From the NCBI GenBank assembly GCA_032718475.1, contig JAUCBJ010000873.1, positions 1 to 61,121 on the forward strand: a DNA stretch of 61,121 bases. Direction: 5' to 3'. Each line of letters begins with the position of its first letter. The first letter of the stretch is position 1. Made by a program: the position numbers and the translations under genes. Positions 10,808-22,250 of the stretch are shown in pieces. The stretch is from Nemertoderma westbladi. Lineage: Eukaryota; Xenacoelomorpha; Nemertodermatida; Nemertodermatidae. Below the pieces are notes generated by a model that saw nothing but the letters and a program-made list of their open reading frames with translations, searched no databases and had not been told where the DNA came from.

Positions 10808-11576
10808 AAGTAAAATATCTTCCATAGTAACTCTTAACTTTTTACTCTTTTTGCTTACTAACTTTTAATATATTTCTCACCTTAATTAAAACTTTTATCA
10901 CCACTTTTTGACTTTTAAACTTTTTCTAACCTTAATTAAAACTTTAGATTACCACTTTTTAACTTTTTAACTAACTTTTTCTTACCTCTATTAAAACTTT
11001 TTTATCACCATTTAATTATACACACACATTAGACCCCGTTAATATTTAATATCTCAATAACTAATTGACAAACTGCATTTATCTACTTTGATCCTATATA
11101 ATCGACGTTTTTAACTATGTACATTTAATAGTTTTTACTCGCGGCTTTACTGTTCTTTCTTAATTTAATTTTTAACTTTCTTTTAATTTTAACCAAATAA
11201 TTAAATATAAGTTTTAAAAATGCAACCTATAATTAAATCAAGTTTTTAAATATATAAATTTGTTCGTCCTTTTTGTGTAAACCATAATTTTATTTCACGT
11301 TCGACTTTGTGTAATTTAAGATATTTTTAAGCCCTACGCTCCACAGCCATAATTTACATTACTTGTCACATATTTTTTTTTTAAGTATGATTTTATGCTA
11401 CATACTTTCGTTTACATACCCTCTTATCAACATTAATTAGTGCTAGGTAGTAGTAGGTAAGGTACTTAGTTTGTTTCAGTTTAAATATTTTGACAGTAGT
11501 TTTATATTATGTCTGCACAGGTGCAATAAGCTTCTGCTTCCTCCGCCTCATTATTAAACATTAAACATTAAACATA
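10808..11576 (+). other. LINE 3' UTR and repeat tail
   Basis: A non-coding AT-rich sequence follows the LINE stop. It holds about three copies of a 50-bp unit (CTTAATTAAAACTTTTATCACCA...CTTTTTCTAAC) at 10870-11010. It ends at about 11555-11576 in tandem ATTAAAC copies, the short-repeat 3' end typical of CR1/L2-type LINEs. After it the foldback left arm resumes. Confidence 0.6.
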
Positions 11577-12901
11577 CTATTGTATGATGTAGGCTTATTT
11601 TAGATATAAAGATTAAGATATTTATATTATTAGTTAGACACAACAATGGAATGTTCATTGTTTAAGATTATTTTTATTCGTTTGTAGCGGCACTGTAGGG
11701 GTTGTCTTCCTAGTATTATAGGCCTACTGTATTTACGAATGTTATTAGGGCCAAGTTTTGGGCCTTATTCTGGCTGTAAAAATGCTTTAAACTATCTCCA
11801 GTTTATTTAAACTTGAAATTTCAAATCGGATTTAAACGCATTTATGACAATATCACAGTGTATTGCGATTATCTTCTAGGACACAATGTATAGCTATTCA
11901 CATACAGTATGTTTGTTTATTTATAGCAACATATTTAGCCATATTAAACCAACTCATAACCAACGAATGCGGATATATTTAAAAATATTGAAAGACCATG
12001 AGCACGAAATGAGATTAAAAATAAATAGGAATTTCAAAGAGAATAATGGTCAAAATTTATTGAACTCACCTGTGTTCGCACACAGCAACACAACATTGAA
12101 AAGGAACTTGAAAAAATGGTTTACCTGGATTTCTTCTACGTGAGTTCATGCAATTGGGAACAAAACAATAGGAACGGTGAGATTCGTGTTGCTCTCAGTG
12201 TTCGAAACTGCAAACACAGTTGATTGATAGAGTTGATAGATAAAGTTGGACCTTATATGTATTAATACTGTATTATTAAATATATCATATATTATATTCA
12301 TTATATTCATTGGTTGTGTTTGGGTTTAATTTTAATATAGCTAATATGTTGCTATAAACAAACATAGGTATTGCTATCCATCACCACCGTGTTCTAGAAC
12401 ATAATCGCAATACATACTGTGATATTATTATTAAATGCGTTTAAATCCAATGTGAAATTTCAGAAATGGTTTATTAGCAATTTTTACAGAAAGAATACGG
12501 TCCAAGAATCATACCAGGTAAGACAACCCCTACAACAGTGCCGCTACAAACGAATAAAAATAATATTAAACAATGAACAATATATTGTTGTGTTAAACTA
12601 ATAATATAAATATCTTAATCTTTATAACTAAAATTAGCCGACATCAAACAATTAATAGTAATCTGTATGCTGTTAGTTAGTGAATGTTGTTAGCGTTGTC
12701 TAGCGACAAAGTGGAACGGTAAGTGGTACAGTAAATCAGAGCGTTTAAACGAAGATTTTCCCGCGCTTGTGTTTAAACCCCTCAATCTCAGCCGGAACTC
12801 AATGAAATTAAAAGCGGTTTTCAGATTCGTGATCAGCACACCTTTTTACATTTTATGAACGTATTTATAGAAAAAAAAATTTTTTGAGTCACCTACCCTA
12901 T

Positions 12902-14095
12902 TATTGCAAAGGAACAGATTACAGTAGCACGTTATTTTAACCAAAACATTAAACTAAAGTAAGTAGAGCAGGATACAGTTTTATTTTTGAGAGTAATCTA
13001 CTGTTATTTGCGTCGATTTCCCCTGGAGAGGGGTGAAATTTCTTTGCATCGAAACTTAGCCGACTCCCCCCAACTATATTAAATTCTTAGTAAACATCTT
13101 ACAAGTAAAGTTCTCTCAATCTACACTAGGGGGCGTAAAAATTTATAAATTCAGTTAGAATATGTAGAAGTAAATGTACTCTAGAGTAAAACTTAATTTG
13201 ATATTAATAATCAAGTTTAATTACTAAAATCTCAACCGCAAGTTGATAACTTTAATTGATTTCTATAAGAATATTTGGCAAAACTGTCCCGAACTCAATT
13301 TCAATGATTTTCCCTCCGATTAGCGAGACGGACGCGGTTCTGAGCTGCACATAATGCGAAACGGCCCTTTACTGAGTCTAGTAAGAGTCATTCAGTTTGG
13401 CCGACCTTCGCCCAGCAACCCTTGACGGAAAAATAACGTAATACTATGCGGATTCTATAAGCAAGCAGTCATTCTAACTAATACAACAAACAACAACGAT
13501 AAAGTCAATAGCAACGCTTTCAGATTATTTTATTTTTATACAGTAATCAGCGGGTAACACACACTGCGCTGATTTCCCTTGGAGAAGGTTAGATGTGGTT
13601 TGCGTTAAAGTCCACCCTCCCTCGCATATCGGGGGCGGGTGGTAAATCGCCCTAATTAAAATTTTCTCAAAATTCATGTTTTGAGTGAATCGGGTATAAA
13701 TTTGAATTTCCCTCCTTTCTACCAAAGGATTAGTGATAAAATAATTATGTAAAGGAGTTATCTGCAAAATTTCAGTTGTCCTAAGTTAAGGCTACGGATG
13801 GTAAAACGTCCTAACTTTTTATTTAAAGTGGTAAGTTGTCATAAGTCGAAAAAAAACGAATTACATAAGTGAAACATAGTTTCATTTTTTGTGAAGTTGA
13901 AGGTCAGTCCAGGCAGGTAGTATCCATTACTCTAATATTAGGTAGTATTTGTTGCTGAGTGGCATTAGTGATTCCGGAAAGACGAATGTAACAATGTTTA
14001 GTATTATCTGAGATTTTTACCCTAAAACAATTATACATTTACGAAAAGTCCGACAGTGGCAATTCTAGTAGTACCAGTGTCCCAGTCATTGAATC
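12902..14095. other. non-coding interval
   Basis: No supported gene was found. Two distant stretches, near 13015-13075 and 13560-13640, share GATTTCCC(C/T)TGGAGA and a pyrimidine-rich CCACCCTCC-type end. They may be old copies of one repeat. Confidence 0.35.
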
Positions 14096-14099
14096 TGCA

Positions 14100-14345
14100 C
14101 ATTTCCAGTGTCCTTTAAGGGACGTCTCGAGAAAGTCCACGTGTCCACTACAGTCTTCCATCCTAATTTTCCCAATGAAGCTGCCAAAGTACAAGGTAGT
14201 ACTCAGGCTGGTCTTCATGGCGAAAGAAATGTCCTGCTAAGTGGAGGCGGCTTTGTTCTAGTGTCAAACTTCGAGGAACCAATGAGAGACCTAGTTGAAG
14301 ATGTGGGCATTGTACTTGAAACAGTGAAGCCGACGTAGCATTCTT
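14100..14345 (-). pseudogene. 5'-truncated relic of the RTE-like LINE C-terminus
   Basis: The plus sequence CAGTGTCCTTTAAGGGACG...GCTGCCAAAGTACAAG...AATGTCCTGCTAAGTGGAGGCGG parallels 34900-35150, which encodes the LINE C-terminus on the minus strand. In minus translation, pieces such as SLVPRSLTLEQSRLHLAGHFFRHEDQP match the intact motif NRLRFAGHCFRR. It is frameshifted and older than the other two copies. Confidence 0.7.
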
Positions 14346-15455
14346 GTTTATGAGGAACCAACCACCATTCCTATCCAACATTCATTTATTCGCACTGCAA
14401 ACTACAACACCATTCTACAACATAATTATTTTTCTTGTCTGTTGATAAATCAATCACTCCCGTAAATGTATTTTTTTTTTAATTTTATGTTAGTTTTTTT
14501 GACGTTTTTTGGCGCCAGTTTTATTTTAGTTTTGAATTCATATACCAGAATGCCAGGTAATTTATAGGCTTACTACAGTTAGTACTGCAATATGTATTGA
14601 TTCTAAATGTGTTAGTAGTAATGGTATACCCTACTTCGGCGACAGTTGGACCCACTTCGCACCTTAGGTGTTAAGTAGGTCATTAATTAATTCATTAATT
14701 AATTAATTGGTCGATTAAACAATTAATTAATTGCTTAATCGATCGATTTGTATCAAATAATGTTGCCAAAGGCAATTTAATTTGATACAAATCAATCAGA
14801 TAGGGATGCGCGATGAATAGATAGTACTACAGTAGGTAGGCCCTACACTGCCTACAGTAGCTAAAATATACAATACAATAGGAACAATAATACTGTATCC
14901 ACTACATTTGTTTTATTGTTGTCATACAGTAGGTAATGATAGAGTATAATAAAATAAAAAAGATGGGGCGAGGCCCAAAACATAATTTACCCTTACAGGT
15001 TGGTCTTGGCTCTTATTAGACGTAGGATGACTAATCCCATTGAATCCAATGTTGGGTTATACTGTATGTCAACATGTGGGGCTAGCACGAATTGAAAGTT
15101 ATTTAAACCTCCAGCTTTGCTATTATGTAAGATTGGAAACCAAAGGTTTACGTGTTACGCGCCAGCATTAACCTCGAATCGCTCATAGGCCAACTGCAAC
15201 CATTAATTACACACCATACGACCATTGTCAAATACGCCTGAGAAAATTACAATAAACATCTGGTTTGCAATATATTATTCTTATTTCACAACTCCATTCT
15301 AGCCTCCCTCTATAATAGCCCCCATTCACCGCAATCCCATTCATTCTCTAATTCTTATTTTTAAAAGTTTTATTTATTTTCATAAAAGTTTTATTTATTT
15401 AATATTTTGTAAAATCATTTAGCGAAAATTCAATACTATCAATTAATAATATTGC
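14346..15455. other. non-coding interval with hairpin
   Basis: An inverted repeat lies at about 14746-14805 (ATTTGTATCAAAT...ATTTGATACAAAT around TTGCCAAAGGCAA), beside TTAATTAA-rich sequence. No gene was seen. Confidence 0.5.
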
Positions 15456-15459
15456 TATA

Positions 15460-15882
15460 ATGCATAGAAATGAAAGATGTTCATTTTGTAATAAAGAAAT
15501 GAGACAAGACAATCTATCTCGACGTATGGAAAGACATAGAAAGGATAAACTAATAGATCCGTTACCAAAGAAATTAAAAAAATCCGAAGATATTTTTAGT
15601 GAAGATGAAAAGAAAAAGAGAGATGAGCGTGATATATTAAGTATAAAACAGACAATGGAAAGTAAATTTCATAAAGTTATGAATATTTTGAAAGGGATAC
15701 AGAAACAGTTACCCCTAGAAAATGAGGAAAATCTGAGTGAGAAAGATGGAGAAGAAGAGGACGATGAGATGGAGAATGAAAATAGTGAGGGTCAGGATGA
15801 AGTTGAAGAGAGTGAGGTTGAGAACGAAGAAAGCGAAGGTCTGGAAGAGAATGAAGAAAGTGAATTTGCCGTGCCATTATAG
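15460..15882 (+). CDS. orphan zinc-finger, acidic-tailed protein
   Basis: The ORF has 140 codons. It starts MHRNERCSFCNKEMRQDN with a CxxC followed by His/Arg-rich helix (NLSRRMERHRKDK). This resembles the first finger of the polymerase at 50300 (CCSFCHMNVTRHN...RHLRSH). A lysine-rich middle and a predicted coiled helix (about 48-85) follow, then a strongly acidic Glu/Asp tail (85-135). The start is preceded by an AT-rich leader. The sequence after the stop contains five GTTCTAGAAC palindromes. The role is unknown. It may be a leftover of a virus-like element, or a chance ORF in AT-rich DNA. Confidence 0.4.
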   Translation: MHRNERCSFCNKEMRQDNLSRRMERHRKDKLIDPLPKKLKKSEDIFSEDEKKKRDERDILSIKQTMESKFHKVMNILKGIQKQLPLENEENLSEKDGEEEDDEMENENSEGQDEVEESEVENEESEGLEENEESEFAVPL

Positions 15883-15940
15883 CAATATTTTGATATAATA
15901 AAATAATCTTAAAATATTTCTTCTATAACAAGAAATATTT

Positions 15941-16158
15941 GTTCTAGAACAAAATTTTTATATTAAATGTATATATAATATGTTCTAGAACATTAAAAAA
16001 AGAAACAAAAAATAGCTAGTATTAAAAATTTACACAAAGATAACATACAATAAACAATTAACAAATTAGCTAGTGCTTTGTATTTTTTGTTCTAGAACAA
16101 AAAATATTTGTTCTAGAACAACATTTTTATATGAAATGGATTAATAATGTTCTAGAAC
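15941..16158. promoter_or_regulatory. cluster of five GTTCTAGAAC palindromes
   Basis: Exact copies lie at 15941, 15982, 16089, 16110 and 16149. TTCnnGAA is the inverted-unit form of a heat-shock element, so these could bind HSF-like factors. They could instead simply be the core of an AT-rich repeat family. Further exact copies occur at 12391, 45329 and 45424. Confidence 0.5.
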
Positions 16159-16194
16159 ATTATTAATAATGTATTTATAATTTCTGATAGACCA

Positions 16195-17071
16195 ACGTAC
16201 CGGTTATTAAATTACAGCCTGAAGACGGTCATCCGTAAGGAGATCGAAATATAGCAAGAAACTACAGCATAAACTCATACAAACCACTGTTATTTGGGCA
16301 GGCAATTGTGAATAATATTCCCCTCTGCTTACCTCAATAAATCATGAAAACCAAGAGATCTACCGGTTATTCGTAAGTATTCTCAAACTATTAGCATCAA
16401 TCAATATCTTACCATTTACCATATATATCATACAGAGCATAATAAAACAGTATAAAATGCGGTGTTGCGGCAATATCAGAAAGTCAGGATGTGTTGCAGT
16501 GCAAATCGAGAGGAAAGTATGCAAATGTGCAAAAGTATAATAGGAATGTAAACGTTTAATAGATTTGCGTTCTGTGTCTCTCTAGCCGCTTCTGTTTCTG
16601 GGCGCAAAGTCAGGAAGTGTATAAACACCCGCACTGAAGGGTTGCAGTAATGTTCTTGCCTGATGTAGCCAACAAGGCATGAATCACGTCAAACGCTGTA
16701 GAACTTATTGAATCCGTCAGAACTTCCAATCAGGAATTAGTAACCATGCCGCCAACCCATTACCAATGGATCCGGTAATTCAGGCTATGGTGTGACATAG
16801 AGGGGAAAGTATACTGAATGTACGGTGAATAACACAGAGGTATGAAGACAAAGATAATACTGTCCAATGGCTGGTGATTGCGTAATCTCAGCAGCTGGCT
16901 TTCTCTAAGAGTGTACGATAAAGTTCTATACTTAGAATAAACTCTGGAGGGGAATAAGTTTATATCAGTTCATAAAATATAAAAGTTCTTAAAGGTGTTT
17001 AAGGTTTAGAGTAACCAGCGCATTGTGTAAAAAAGGAGATAAGTAAAATTTTAGCCACAAAAACTTTAACA
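16195..17071 (-). repeat. truncated 3' LTR of the minus-strand BEL/Pao copy
   Basis: It is closely similar to 28610-29454 (for example AAACCACTGTTATTTG, GAAAGTCAGGATGTGTTGC and the TTTAACA end at 17071). On the minus strand it starts TGTTAAAG after a purine tract. Relative to the full LTRs it lacks the distal third and stops in AT-rich sequence near 16195. Confidence 0.8.
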
Positions 17072-17151
17072 CTGCTCCCAGAAAATGTGACTTATGTCTA
17101 TAAATTATACATAGAGTCACAATTTCGTAATATAATAACTACTCTAAACAA

Positions 17152-18778
17152 TCAATCTTTCTTTCTAGAACGACGTTTACGGAGTTTCTTGAACCTTTGG
17201 GTAGTTGTTGTCTTTTTCCCAGTGGCATGAGCCACTTTCATATGAGGGCTATAACTCCTCGGAGAAGGGTGCAATATAATTGAATCAGAAGGATTGGGGT
17301 TGCGGTCGGTGTATCCGCTGGTCGAGGAACCTGGTTGGTCGATATCCGTGGAGTATGCACTTCTCTCTTGGGAAGGTACTTCGATATCGAAACTCTTATC
17401 GGAGGATCGAAGAGGTTGAGGGCGCACAATCTTTAAAGCTCGTCTCAGGACAGCAGCTTGGACTGCCCCCGCTTTGGTCGTCTGTATGACTGTCATTGGT
17501 AGGCCATGAGTCGTGAGGAATTTCTGGTGTTTCACAGTTCTTTCTAATTCCCGTTCCCTCGCCTTATACTCGTAGGGGCGTTAGTGGACTTCCTGCAACT
17601 CGGGGTGTGCATTTATAAATGTCTCACCGTATTCCAGGTCTCGGCTAATACAACCAAGTACATTATATGAGTCTAGATATTTTCTCACATATTTGGTGGA
17701 AATGGACTCACCAACTCACCATGAATTTGAGTAGTTCGTAACTGGGAATACGAGTTTTCTGCTTGATTTGGGAAATAGATAGGGGTGAAATGCGTACACT
17801 CCCTCATAGGCGCATCCAAAATAGTAATGATGGCGCGAGTCGCAGTGAAGATCTGCTCTAGCTTCCCAAGCTTGTATGTATCGCAATACAATTAACTCGT
17901 CTACGCTTTCCAGATCGGGGCTAAAAGGGCAATCCCAACTAGCGTGTCCCTTTAACTGACAGTAATGACATTGTGTCATAAACTGTGGGCAGACAGAGAA
18001 GATATGCTTATTATTAATGCGACAATAAGCACAATATATATCCATTTGGGGTTGATCTTTGAAGTAGGAACAAGTTCTTCAGAGTCCAATGGAGTAGTAT
18101 CTCGGTATGCTTCTCCTTTTCCTCAAATTGACATCACCTTTCTTCCAAGAAATCAGATAGAGAGTATACATATCCCAAATCAATATCTTTCTCCAGGTTT
18201 TCGATTTGAATCTTCATTACTGAGCCCGAGGGTATCTTGGGTGGCTGCAGGACGGAGGAATGCGTGTTCTGGGTGCAAACATCTTTAAAGATAACAAACC
18301 CAGGGATAACGAGTTTCTCAGTGGTGGCGTCCCGGAGGCTGAGCTTGGTCAGTGTGCGGTCTTTAAACTGACTATCAACGTTCCAAAACAGAGTCAGAAA
18401 GCATCTAAAACATTGAAACTGAATGACCTTATTGTGTTTTTATTACGTTCGTATTTGGGGAGTTTATTTCCCAAGATGAGGGGATGAGAACGTATCGCTC
18501 GGCTGCACACATTGGTTAACAATCCAGAAAGTACTGTGTTCTTAAATATGGCATAGATGGCCAAGGAAGGATGGAGAGGAACAGTTGTGAAACTATAAAC
18601 TGGGCCAATCGTGATATGCTTCTCCTCGAGCTGATTCTTCCGGTCGAATGAGTTTTCCCCAAAACTCTGGTAGAGAATAAACACGTTCGAGGTCGATATC
18701 ATGATCAATTCGTAGTTTGTCATTCCGACTCTGTTGTGCATGAAATTTGAATAAAACCATCTCTGTTTCTGTATTCAA
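17152..18778 (-). pseudogene. BEL/Pao 3' ORF, CCHC-knuckle protein, decayed copy
   Basis: This is the homologue of the ORF at 1-1509. Shared segments include PSLAIYAIFKN (near 18580), IYCAYCRINNKHIFSVCPQF (18040-17980), the knuckle CHYCQLKGHASWDC, RKFLTxxGxPxxxxQTTxxGxVxAAVLxRALK and the basic end FKKLRKRRSRKKD. Frames change near 18590, 18400, 18050, 17720 and 17535. Upstream it joins the segment 18782-19198 through an in-frame TAG, so the original ORF was about 680 codons. Confidence 0.8.
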
Positions 18779-18781
18779 AGC

Positions 18782-19198
18782 CTAAGTATCATGTAAATCG
18801 ATAGGATGACCAGTAGATAAGAAATCCATATATGTGCCATTGCGATGCGTAAAGCGCGAGGTTAATTTTCTATAATCGAGTTCTCGCTTAAGCTGATCCT
18901 TGGTCATTGGCAATTCAATGTAAATTCCATCAACTGCAGTCGTAGGTTGACTAGCGTCACCACTCAACAAACTATCGAAAAACGCTTGTAGAGGTTGCGT
19001 ATATCTCTCCTTAATACTAAGATCTTCTATCAATTCAGTCATTGTATATGGGAGTTTATCGATGATAATTGGGAGGCTAGCGAGCGTCACTGCCTGATCT
19101 GGCTCCCAACCGACCTCAGGACAGCCTGAGAACCTCAGCGCTGATGTACTATCGCCACTGTGCCTCTCACCAACGTAGTAGCTACACAACAATGACAA
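18782..19198 (-). pseudogene. upstream part of the BEL/Pao 3' ORF
   Basis: This is a 138-codon segment ending at a TAG (18784-18782). The frame stays open past the stop for a further stretch to about 18593, which runs into the CCHC ORF. No known domain was recognised (contains QLKRELDYRKLTSRFTHRNG). It lies directly after integrase, so it belongs to the element's 3' gene rather than to pol. The matching part of the first copy is outside the window. Confidence 0.5.
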
Positions 19199-19445
19199 TA
19201 ACCAGCATGAGTTATTCCACTGTCCGTCTCAAGGCTACAAGATACTTGAGATTTTGGTCGCAGGTAAGGGATTAGTTTCACAATGGCGGCTCGCTACTGT
19301 AAACACACTTTAGTAGTAACATTCACCTATAAATACACAAATTCTACATTCATACCACAGTTTGGGGCCATTTGTAATTTAGTCAAATGCCTTCTGGCAT
19401 TTCTGTTGCTCACAGTGCTGTCACTTTCAGCTGATCATCTACCTG

Positions 19446-19628
19446 TCACTGGTTCCAGTCATTGACGTAAGCCTTTATCTCATTGTTGGCTCCGATAAAG
19501 TTGGTACCTTTATCCGATTGCATGGTGTTGCTAGTCCCAAAATGAGCGATTTGTCGGCGTAGACTGAGTATGAAACTATTGGTAGATAAATCATTCACCA
19601 TATCCTGATGAATCGCTCTACAAGTCAT
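19446..19628 (-). pseudogene. BEL/Pao integrase core fragment
   Basis: The peptide CRAIHQDMVNDLSTNSFILSLRR followed by SDKGTNFIGANNEI matches the integrase core of BEL/Pao elements (CRAIHLEVVxDLSTxxFxxALRRF...SDNGTNFVGA), including the second catalytic Asp. The rest of the core is destroyed by an inverted duplication just downstream in plus coordinates. Confidence 0.75.
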
Positions 19629-19950
19629 ACAAACAAATATAACGCACCATCACTTGACTATAGTTCTAGTGTGATACACTTCAAAAGGGCCAAATAAATC
19701 CATACCGGCATTAGTAAAGGATGGTTCATAACTGCTTACTCTTCCCCTAGGTAATTCTGCCTCTCACTGCGTTAAAGGCCTACTAAATGCTTTCCTACAT
19801 GGAAAATTGAAGTGTATCGCGATAGAGCTATAGTCAAGTGATGGTGCGTTATATTTGTTTGTATGACTTCTAGAGCGATTCATTAGGATATGGTGAATGA
19901 TTTATCTACCAATAGTTTCATACTCAGTCTACACTGACAAATTGCTCATT
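19540..19950. repeat. inverted duplication of integrase sequence
   Basis: 19540-19684 recurs inverted at 19807-19950. The shared core includes AAACTATTGGTAGATAAATCATTCACCATATCCT and ATATAACGCACCATCACTTGACTATAG. It was formed after insertion and breaks the integrase gene. Confidence 0.85.
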
Positions 19951-20179
19951 ATACAGTTCCTAAGAACTTGATTTAGCACACTACGCAGTTTATAGAAATA
20001 ATAGCACATTCTAACTTCGCTAAGAATTCATTCCCTACCGGCATGATAAAGCTTGCTATGGACATCTACAATCATCTTGATTTGTATTTCAAGATTTCTA
20101 ATGATTATGGGAAACTTAGTGTCAAAGGAAAGTGGTGCATTAGTTAATCTCCCTCCAACACGTATGAGTCCATCAAACA

Positions 20180-20494
20180 TCATCTAGAAAAGGAATCCTT
20201 TAAGCCCATCTGAGGATTTTTCATCAACAGGAAATACTTCTCAGGATCCTCATGGCACTGTAGAAGTCGCAGTAGTTGCTTGTTGGTATCATCATGCTCC
20301 TGATGCGTGATCTTGTCAACAAGAAACTTAGTAGGTAGCCGATAAGTGGGAAGGTCTTTGATGGCTTTGACCTTTTCGATTTCTCCTGAGATGGCGTCCT
20401 TGGTTACCTTTGGCTTGGAATAGTGGTGATGGAAAACCTGTTTTAAATAAGTTATCACTTTACAAAGTCTATTCCAAGAGCTATAATGTGCCAT
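20180..20494 (-). pseudogene. BEL/Pao region between RNase H and integrase
   Basis: It begins with HYSSWNRLCKVITYLKQVF, the standard BEL/Pao motif (FSSWxRLxRVVAxVLRF) that precedes the integrase zinc-binding region. The remainder is weakly conserved. A stop and frame change separate it from both neighbours. Confidence 0.65.
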
Positions 20495-20716
20495 CGCTCT
20501 CTGAACAATGGGTGAGATTCCTTTAGAGACATCGCGTATACCAGTCTTCCAATCTCAGCTCCGGATATAAGCCTCAGTCCTGTTTTGGGTTGCCTGCGTA
20601 TCTTTATTGTCGTCATCAGCAGGGTGTAGGACCGATATAGATCAAGCGTCGGTTTGAACAGTTTGGATTTACTTGTCCGAATCTTTGGTTTAATGGTCTC
20701 CGCTCCCTTGGCGTAT

Positions 20717-21448
20717 CTAATCTCCGCAGTAGTGATATGGGGGGGGGGGGGGGGGGCATTCCTCTTCTTCTTTACTTAGGAAGTACGGGCCACCTAGCCA
20801 ATCTGGCATATCTGTCATTTCTTTGGGTGTAGCTCCTCTGGAGGCGATGTTGGCTGGATTAATAGTCCCAGGGCAATGTCTCCATTGGTCCACTGTAGTG
20901 TGACTAAGTATAACAGCTACGCGGTTAGTAACAAAGATGCTGAACTGGCACACTTCATTAGTCAAATATTCTAGAATGAGAAATGCATCCAACCAATAAA
21001 CAGTTTTCTCCAACGGATATTCTATCTGTTCGGTGATATTCCTACCAATGGTGGTAGCGTATAGTGCCGCTTTTAAATCCGCTCTAGGGACCCCCAGTTT
21101 GTTGTTTATCAAAACCTTTGAGGCGACCAAGGAAACTTTAATTCCTTCAGGTGTTTCGACCCTCAAATAGGCTACTATACCTATTCCAACATCGCTGGCG
21201 TCTCCAAAGACATGGAGTTGATAGAAATAGGTGGGGAGAACGTAACTGAAGTATGAGCGAGAAATCTTAAAGTCCTCAATAGCTAGTAAAGAGTTTTCCC
21301 ACTTCATCCACTTCTTCAACAGTTCTCCCTCGAGTGGGTCATCCCAAGAGTGGTTTTCGAGCCACATTTGCTGGACTAGACTCCGAGCGACCAGGATTAC
21401 TGGACTAATAAATCCCAACAAATCGAAATATGTGCTCAGAATACTCAA
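20717..21448 (-). pseudogene. BEL/Pao RT C-terminus and RNase H
   Basis: The 243-codon frame starts with FDLLGFISPVILVARSLVQQMW (BEL/Pao DPLGFLAPVxLxAKxLLQxLW). It continues with the RNase H-like part: HVFGDASDVGIGIVAYLR, LGVPRADLKAAL, VYWLDAFLILEYL, FVTNRVAVI, WRHCPGTINPANIASRG and WLGGPYFL. The first Asp is present. The usual WTDS is WLDA here. A poly-G run at 20739-20756 lies at the end. It is a non-functional fragment. Confidence 0.85.
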
Positions 21449-21489
21449 GCAGATCCTTTAGTTCAAACACGATAATCGCGTTGTTTTAA

Positions 21490-21828
21490 TTAGAAGAACA
21501 AAATATCCCTCTCTGTATCCCACTTCAGTGCGAGGGTTTTAGTTTCCAGGAGGTCGTCTTTAATGAGGTCGAGATCTTTAGCACATCGTTCCTTTTCTGT
21601 GATCGCCTCCACAAACTCACGGGAGTTGCTGGTGAATTTAGTTAACTGGAATCCACCGCGTTGAAGACACTCTACCGTTCCCTTGGCAACCTCTATAGCT
21701 TCTTCCACCATAGGTAGCGACTTGAGGTTGTCCTCCATGTAGATGTCACGTTTGATGTTATCAATGACCGCTTTGGGGGAAGGCGTCTCGATTTTCGTCA
21801 GCAGTAGTATGCAGTAGTAACCGAGCAA
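21490..21828 (-). pseudogene. BEL/Pao reverse transcriptase fragment
   Basis: IYMEDNLKSLPMVEEAIEVAKGTVECLQRGGFQLTKFTSNSREFVEAI is the BEL/Pao RT catalytic YVDD region and its following helix (YVDDLLTSxxTxEEAxxLxxxLxxLLxxGGFxLTKWxSN). The catalytic box reads YMED, so one aspartate is changed. It ends at ALKWDTERD, followed by a frame break. Confidence 0.8.
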
Positions 21829-22035
21829 GTGTTGGATGGACTAGAGATAATGCTGAAGGCCTGGATAGTCATCCAGTACTCGACTGGTTCTTTGTCGAAG
21901 TCACCATCAGGCCACCATAAGAATCGTAAGGTATCTCGGTCTCATTGTAACACTTTCACCTGGAGAAACATGCCTTCAATATTGGAGGCAAAGGCGATGA
22001 AATACTGCCGGAGTCGTAGTAGTATCCCCAACAGC

Positions 22036-22215
22036 GATTAAAGTAAGTTGGGTCCCGGCAACAATTCTGAGTTTAGGGATTGCCCTTATACAACACCGAG
22101 CCATCGAACACCACCCAGACTTCTTTTGGCTTACCGGGCTTGGGAACGTAGTGGTGTGTTAGATAATACGTTCTCTCTGTCACAGGTGTATCGGTTGGAA
22201 CTCGCTCTGCGTATC
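22036..22215 (-). pseudogene. BEL/Pao RT N-terminal fragment
   Basis: Minus translation gives TYYLTHHYVPKPG followed by VWVVFDGSVLYKGNP. This is the RT entry motif of BEL/Pao (YYLPHHxVxKP...RVVFDGSA). It is followed by a stop. Confidence 0.65.
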
Positions 22216-22250
22216 CCTTGCCGATGAACTATGACTTACATCAACCAAAC

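Larger units (their letters stand above)
7673..12898. mobile_element. long-armed foldback transposon split by a LINE
   Basis: The left arm begins GGGTTGGTGACTC and continues through AAAAGGTGTGCTGATCACGAATC and the TTTAAACG block. The right arm ending at 12898 is its inverted copy (ending GAGTCACCTACCC). Both ends are flanked by TA. The left arm is in two pieces, about 7673-7911 and 11577-11945. The right arm, about 12330-12898, is continuous. The element without the LINE is therefore about 1.6 kb, with arms near 570-610 bp. No transposase was seen in the loop (11946-12329), so it is probably non-autonomous. Confidence 0.75.
16195..22250 (-). mobile_element. decayed BEL/Pao LTR retrotransposon
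   Basis: Read on the minus strand the order is RT (22215-21490), RNase H (21448-20717), linker (20494-20180), integrase (19628-19446), a long 3' ORF with a CCHC knuckle (19198-17152), purine tract and 3' LTR (17071 to about 16195). Everything is frameshifted or stopped. Protease, gag and the 5' LTR are missing beyond 22250. The 3' LTR is cut short at about 16195. Confidence 0.8.
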
